From NCBI GenBank assembly GCA_047629215.1, contig JBLHWO010000125.1:1-9937 (forward strand): a stretch of 9,937 nt of DNA. The letters are read 5' to 3'. Positions within the stretch are counted from its first letter, which is position 1, and every line of letters starts with the position of its first letter. Shown here piece after piece: positions 6,058 through 9,937 of the stretch. Position numbers and translations under genes: made by a program. The notes beneath the pieces were generated by a model. The model ran no database searches and was not told the DNA's origin. It saw only the letters and a list, made by a program, of their open reading frames with translations. Origin of the DNA: CANLBN01 sp047629215 (GTDB taxonomy: Bacteria > Pseudomonadota > Gammaproteobacteria > Pseudomonadales > Cellvibrionaceae).

Positions 6058-7479
6058 ATGAGTGCAGAATTAAAGGTTGTAGAAAATTTTACCGATTATA
6101 AAGTAGCTGCTGATAACCTAGAGCAATTTCGTAAAGATGCAGAGTGGGGCCGTAAAGAAATTAATATAGCGGAAGGCGAAATGCCTGCATTAATGGCGCT
6201 ACGCTCTAAGTATAAAGCAGAGCAGCCGCTGGCCGGCGCAAAAATTATGGGTTGTATCCACATGACGATACAAACGGCAGTGCTGATCGAGACCTTGACT
6301 GATTTAGGTGCAGAAGTGCGTTGGTCTTCGTGTAATATCTTCTCAACGCAAGATCATGCTGCCGCTGCTATTGCCGCTGCGGGTATTCCTGTTTTTGCGT
6401 GGAAAGGCGAAACAGAAGAAGAGTTTTTGTGGTGTATCGAGCAAACTATCATGTCAGAAAAAGACGGTAGCGAAGTTTGGGATGCCAATATGATTTTAGA
6501 TGACGGTGGTGATTTAACCGAGATGTGCCACAATAAATACCCAGCAATGCTAGATATCATCCATGGTATTTCTGAAGAGACCACGACAGGCGTTCATCGC
6601 TTGCAAGATATGTTAGCGTCAGGCGAACTAAAAGTACCGGCCATTAACGTCAACGATTCAGTCACTAAATCTAAAAACGATAACAAATACGGTTGTCGCC
6701 ACAGTTTAAGTGATGCTATCAAGCGTGGTACCGATCATTTATTGATGGGTAAAAAAGCGTTAGTAGTGGGTTATGGCGATGTGGGTAAAGGTTCTGCTGC
6801 TTCTTTAAGTCAAGAAGGTATGATTGTTAAGGTGAGTGAGGTTGACCCTATTTGTGCGATGCAGGCTTGTATGGACGGTTATGAAGTGGTTTCTCCCTAC
6901 AATGACGGCGTTAATCTTGAAAGTGCTGATTCGATAAACAAGCAGTTGCTGGGCGCTACCGATTTAATTGTTACTACGACAGGCAATACAAATGTTTGTG
7001 ATAGGTTTATGTTGGAAGCATTGAAGCCAGGTGCAGTGGTATGTAATATTGGCCATTTTGATAATGAAATTGATACCGCTTATATGCGCGAAAATTGGCA
7101 GTGGGATGAAGTTAAGCCTCAGGTACATAAAGTTGACCGTAGCGATAAAGCGGGCGATCACTTAATTTTATTATCCGAAGGTCGTCTGGTTAACTTAGGT
7201 AATGCAACGGGTCACCCTTCACGTATTATGGATGGATCTTTTGCTAACCAAGTACTTGCTCAAATGTATTTGTACGAAGCAAGATTTGCTGATTTAGCCG
7301 AGTCTGAAAAATCAAATAACCTTTATCTAAAAGTTTTGCCTAAAAAATTAGATGAAGAAGTCGCAGCCGATATGGTGGCAGGCTTTAATGGCGTTATTAC
7401 TAAGCTGACAAAAACCCAAGCCGATTATATTAAAGTACCTGTTGAAGGCCCCTTTAAGTCGGAGACTTATAAGTATTAA
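6058..7479 (+). CDS. ahcY: S-adenosylhomocysteine hydrolase (adenosylhomocysteinase)
   Basis: The enzyme reversibly splits SAH into adenosine and homocysteine with tightly bound NAD, relieving product inhibition of methyltransferases. It is a cytoplasmic tetramer. At 473 residues it is the long proteobacterial form. Visible features are HMTIQTA (68-74, His68 equivalent to the catalytic His55 of the mammalian enzyme), DDGGDLT (148-154), EETTTG, and NVNDSVTKSKND (197-208) with K204 and D208 matching catalytic K186 and D190. The Rossmann NAD loop GYGDVGKG is at 238-245. The C-terminus ends FKSETYKY, whose Lys-Tyr tail reaches the neighbouring subunit's cofactor. A strong GGAGG precedes the ATG. 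It lies 133 bases after metK with no terminator between, and is a core target of known SahR regulons. The gene is intact. Confidence 0.98.
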   Translation: MSAELKVVENFTDYKVAADNLEQFRKDAEWGRKEINIAEGEMPALMALRSKYKAEQPLAGAKIMGCIHMTIQTAVLIETLTDLGAEVRWSSCNIFSTQDHAAAAIAAAGIPVFAWKGETEEEFLWCIEQTIMSEKDGSEVWDANMILDDGGDLTEMCHNKYPAMLDIIHGISEETTTGVHRLQDMLASGELKVPAINVNDSVTKSKNDNKYGCRHSLSDAIKRGTDHLLMGKKALVVGYGDVGKGSAASLSQEGMIVKVSEVDPICAMQACMDGYEVVSPYNDGVNLESADSINKQLLGATDLIVTTTGNTNVCDRFMLEALKPGAVVCNIGHFDNEIDTAYMRENWQWDEVKPQVHKVDRSDKAGDHLILLSEGRLVNLGNATGHPSRIMDGSFANQVLAQMYLYEARFADLAESEKSNNLYLKVLPKKLDEEVAADMVAGFNGVITKLTKTQADYIKVPVEGPFKSETYKY

Positions 7480-7585
7480 AAGAGAGTGAGCCGGAAGTTT
7501 ATACATATTAAAATAGAAAGTTGGGGGCAAGGTTAAATGCTTTGTCTTCACCTTCGTTGCTTCATGCAAACTGAGATGCGCTAAA

Positions 7586-8434
7586 ATGACTGAAGATAAA
7601 TTACGTTTAAGCTTTGAGTTTTTTCCACCAAAAACAGATGTCGGTAGAGAGAAGTTAATCAGTGTGCGCAATGAGTTGGGAAAATTAAATCCTGATTTTT
7701 TTTCGATGACTTACGGGGCTGGAGGCTCAACTCGCGATAATACAAAAACATTGGTTACAGATTTTAACGCTCAGGGTTTTTCAACGGCTCCCCATCTATC
7801 ATTCGGTGGTGACTCAGAAGACACCATTAAGGTATTATTGTCTGAATATAAAGCCGCGGGTGTGGATCGCATTGTTGCCCTGCGTGGCGATATGCCTTCT
7901 GGTATGGGTGGCGCTTCGCAAATGGTTTATGCAAATGAGCTAGTGGCTTTTATTCGCGATAAATTTGATGATGCTTTTCATTTAGAGGTTGCCGCCTACC
8001 CGGAAATTCATCCAGAGGCCCAGTCTTACACAGCGGATATTCAATATTTAAAAGGAAAGTTTGATGCAGGCGCTAACAGCGCCATCACACAATATTTTTT
8101 TAATCCTGATGGATTTCACTATTTCCTAGATCAGTGTCATAAAGTGGGTATCGATCAACCCATTTATCCGGGCATTATGCCGATTATTAATATCAAAAAT
8201 CTAGTGCGCTTTAGCGGTATGTGTGGCGCAGAGATTCCTCGTTGGTTGCAAAAAGCACTTGAAGCCTATGGTGATGATCAGGCTAGTATGCAGGCATTCG
8301 GCATTGATGTTATTACTGAGCTTTGTGATATTTTACTAGAGAATGGTGTTCCCGGTTTGCATTTTTATACAATGAATCAATTGGAGCCGACAAAGACCAT
8401 TGTTGAAAATTTAGGTTTGTCAATAGCAGTTTAG
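7586..8434 (+). CDS. metF: 5,10-methylenetetrahydrofolate reductase
   Basis: MetF reduces 5,10-methylenetetrahydrofolate to 5-methyltetrahydrofolate with FAD and NADH, supplying the methyl group used to turn homocysteine into methionine. It is a cytoplasmic TIM-barrel flavoenzyme. Its 282 residues are close to the bacterial norm. Visible motifs are FEFFPPKT (10-17, with the catalytic Glu11), SMTYGAGGSTRDNT (40-53), ALRGDMP (98-104, Asp102 corresponding to the folate-interacting Asp of E. coli MetF), YPEIHPEA (138-145), DAGANSAITQYFFN, and PGLHFYTMN near the end. The N-terminus is shorter than in E. coli but puts FEFFPP at the usual near-start position. Only a weak GAG (7573-7575) precedes the ATG. 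It follows ahcY by 106 bases with no terminator seen, so co-transcription in the SAM cluster is likely. Confidence 0.97.
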   Translation: MTEDKLRLSFEFFPPKTDVGREKLISVRNELGKLNPDFFSMTYGAGGSTRDNTKTLVTDFNAQGFSTAPHLSFGGDSEDTIKVLLSEYKAAGVDRIVALRGDMPSGMGGASQMVYANELVAFIRDKFDDAFHLEVAAYPEIHPEAQSYTADIQYLKGKFDAGANSAITQYFFNPDGFHYFLDQCHKVGIDQPIYPGIMPIINIKNLVRFSGMCGAEIPRWLQKALEAYGDDQASMQAFGIDVITELCDILLENGVPGLHFYTMNQLEPTKTIVENLGLSIAV

Positions 8435-8449
8435 TTTTTTAAACTCTAC

Positions 8450-8478
8450 TGTAAGCTTTGTTCCATCTGTTGTAAGCT
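8450..8478 (+). repeat. Eight-base direct repeat, 21 bases apart, between metF and rsmE
   Basis: TGTAAGCT occurs at 8450-8457 and 8471-8478, so the copies start 21 bases apart, two helical turns. They fill most of the 51-base gap before rsmE. A protein could contact both on one DNA face, but with AT-rich 8-mers chance is a fair explanation. Confidence 0.3.
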
Positions 8479-8485
8479 CTCGTCT

Positions 8486-9238
8486 ATGCGCATTCCTCGA
8501 ATTTATATTAATCAGTCTATAGCGTTTAACGAATGCTTCACAGCCGGCTCGACGGTAGCGCATTATGTTAATACGGTGCTGCGGATGAAAGTGGGCCGGC
8601 AGGTTATTTTGTTTAATGGTCACGGTGGTGAGTACAGCGCCACTATCGTTGATTCTAATAAAAAAACAGTTAGTTTTGAAATAGACAATTTTAATGATGT
8701 TCAACTTGAGTCTCCGCTATCTATCGAGCTGGCTTGTTGTTTAATAAAGAGCGACCGTATGGATTGGCTGTTGCAAAAAGCAACAGAGTTGGGCGTAACT
8801 TCCTTCGTGCCTCTATTTAGTGAATGCACTGACATTAAAATACCTCAAAACCGCTTAAAGAAAAAAGTCGATCATTGGCAGCAAGTCGTTGTGAGTGCTT
8901 GTGAGCAATCGGGTCGTACACATATTCCTACCGTGGCTTCGCCACGAGGGTTGAATGCCTGGATTGAACCTATTAAGGTCGATAAAAAAATTATATTGCA
9001 TCCTTATGAGGCTCAATCGCTTGATAGTACCTCAAATGAAAATATTCACAGCGTTGCTTTATTAGTGGGTCCCGAGGGCGGCTTGACTGATGAGGAAGTG
9101 GCGCTTGCTCATCGCTATAGCTTTTGCTCTATAAGCCTGGGGCCTCGCATTTTACGTGCAGAGACGGCACCACTTGCCGCACTGTCCATAATCCAGCATG
9201 AATTTGGCGATTTTTCTTCACCTCAAGCTTCGCCGTAA
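8486..9238 (+). CDS. rsmE: 16S rRNA (uracil(1498)-N(3))-methyltransferase
   Basis: RsmE uses SAM to methylate U1498 of 16S rRNA in the assembled 30S subunit, releasing SAH. At 250 residues it is close to E. coli RsmE (243). The N-terminus MRIPRIYI is the family's standard opening and leads into a PUA-like domain (VLRMKVGRQVILFNG). The SPOUT methyltransferase domain shows IKSDRMDWLLQKATELGV (87-104), SACEQSGR (137-144), VGPEGGLTDEE (194-204), and the knot region LGPRILRAETA (218-228). No Shine-Dalgarno is evident before the ATG, so coupling to metF translation or a leader effect is possible. It begins 51 bases after metF in the same direction. As both a SAM consumer and SAH producer it fits the cluster's theme, though rsmE is a housekeeping gene found in many contexts. 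Confidence 0.97.
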   Translation: MRIPRIYINQSIAFNECFTAGSTVAHYVNTVLRMKVGRQVILFNGHGGEYSATIVDSNKKTVSFEIDNFNDVQLESPLSIELACCLIKSDRMDWLLQKATELGVTSFVPLFSECTDIKIPQNRLKKKVDHWQQVVVSACEQSGRTHIPTVASPRGLNAWIEPIKVDKKIILHPYEAQSLDSTSNENIHSVALLVGPEGGLTDEEVALAHRYSFCSISLGPRILRAETAPLAALSIIQHEFGDFSSPQASP

Positions 9239-9285
9239 AGTTTACAGATGGCTGCAGACAGCTTAGAGTGCTTTCATTTAGTGTA

Positions 9286-9320
9286 CGTGAGTTGATGGGC
9301 TGTTAATGAATAAACTCACG
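9286..9320. repeat. Eight-base inverted repeat overlapping the start of the MFS pseudogene
   Basis: CGTGAGTT (9286-9293) and AACTCACG (9313-9320) are perfect reverse complements with a 19-base loop. No T-run follows (CCCCCATTA), so it is a poor terminator for rsmE. It covers the old MFS start codon at 9306 and may be a relic operator or a chance pairing. Confidence 0.35.
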
Positions 9321-9937
9321 CCCCCATTATCTAGGTTGTTATCTCTGCTTGTGGATTGCTGTTCTTATCCTTTGGTTTCCGTTCGAGTTTTGGTTTGTTT
9401 GTCACCGATATTACTAAGCCCAATGGCTGGGGGCGGTAGACTATATCGATAGCTTTGGCGATTCAAAACCTCATATGGGGAGTGGTTGCGGTATTTGCGG
9501 GTGGTTTGGCGGATCGCTTTGGTAGCAAAAAGTTATTATTACAGCTGCCGTATTGTTTGGCCTTGGTATGTGGTTTGCCGCGGGTGTTGAGAGTATCTGG
9601 TTGTTAAATGCCAGTACAGGAATGTTGGTGGGAGCCGGTGTTGCGGGTACGGCTGCCGGTTCTCTTGGACAGTTTCTGGTGGTGCCTCTGGTTCAAGGCT
9701 TAATCGACTATTCAGATTGGCAATTCGCTCCGCATATGATGGCGGTGGCGACATTGTTGATGCCATACTGTCGATCCCTTTGGCCAAGGGCTCTTATTGG
9801 TGGTTGTTCATTGGTTTTTTTGTTTGTGGTTTTAATGTAGCCTTATTGGTTTGTTCAATGTTGTAGGGGCTTATTCTTCAGGCTTAATTTCTGGCAAATG
9901 GCCAATGCGAAAATTATTGTCATTTATTTACTTGGGG
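9306..9937 (+). pseudogene. Major facilitator superfamily (MFS) transporter, decayed; runs off right edge
   Basis: Pieces of a single MFS protein appear in order but in different frames. An ATG at 9306 opens MNKLTPPLSRLLSLLV. A frameshift near 9350 leads to GLLFLSFGFRSSFGLFVTD and NGWGR, then a TAG at 9437-9439 where a glutamate codon is usual, then TISIALAIQNLIWGVV and AGGLADRFGSKK, the conserved loop after the second helix. A frameshift near 9540 restores AAVLFGLGMWFAAGVESIW and, after an apparent deletion, GTAAGSLGQFLVVPLVQGL. A frameshift near 9770 leads to IPLAKGSYWWLFIGFFVCG, and a last break near 9860 to NVVGAYSSGLISGKWPMRK. In this group the GGLADRFG loop and the AAGSLGQF helix are normally further apart. 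Substrate is unknown. The longest open piece (9553-9840) is only a fragment and not a working protein. Confidence 0.85.

Noticed and set aside
7348..7671. 107-codon minus-strand ORF across the ahcY-metF junction
   Set aside because: It is antisense to the conserved ends of two certain genes and has no recognisable features.
9553..9840. Intact 95-residue membrane protein
   Set aside because: It is the middle fragment of a frameshifted MFS gene; flanking frames carry the adjoining transporter segments.
1..9937. CRISPR array, tRNA or rRNA gene, intact insertion sequence, prophage or defence system
   Set aside because: No regularly spaced repeats, cloverleaf-like sequence, transposase or phage-type coding region was found on either strand.

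Overview
The window looks like a chromosomal segment of a marine-type gammaproteobacterium. The MetK, AhcY (long form with a C-terminal KY), MetF and RsmE proteins are all of proteobacterial type. A Cellvibrionales-like host is my best guess from gene content and style, but nothing here fixes the genus. Seven intact genes cover only about 63% of the window. Both ends hold visibly broken genes and there are three long gene-poor gaps, so the genome appears to be accumulating pseudogenes. This is common in recently host-associated or relaxed-selection lineages (inference).

Left part (1-3614). A minus-strand gene for a glycine/asparagine-rich, partly collagen-like protein runs off the left edge and carries two in-frame stops near its start. 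A gap of about 1.1 kb follows with no convincing gene, then a small conserved-type hypothetical gene (1640-1906, minus). Next comes a gap holding a REP-like hairpin and a partial inverted copy, then an intact Cof-type HAD hydrolase (2346-3167, minus), then another gene-poor stretch.

Core (3615-9238, all plus strand). This is an S-adenosylmethionine (SAM) recycling cluster. An ArsR-type regulator fused to a methyltransferase-like domain (SahR type) is followed by metK (SAM synthetase), ahcY (S-adenosylhomocysteine hydrolase), metF (methylenetetrahydrofolate reductase) and rsmE (16S rRNA m3U1498 methyltransferase). MetK makes SAM, methyltransferases such as RsmE turn it into SAH, AhcY removes SAH and yields homocysteine, and MetF supplies methyl-tetrahydrofolate for remethylation. 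The methionine synthase (MetH/MetE) that closes the cycle is not in the window. Known SahR proteins repress this gene set and release DNA when SAH binds, so regulator and targets sit together here. A perfect 9-6-9 palindrome (3615-3638) lies just upstream of a good predicted promoter for sahR, which would give a leaderless or nearly leaderless mRNA. Two further unexplained palindromic structures lie between metK and ahcY, one of them enclosing the ahcY ribosome binding site.

Right end (9239-9937). An MFS transporter gene is broken by several frameshifts, a nonsense codon and probable deletions, and continues past the edge.

No tRNA, rRNA, CRISPR array, intact transposase or phage gene was seen. 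The most interesting material is the regulatory architecture of the SAM cluster rather than a new gene system.
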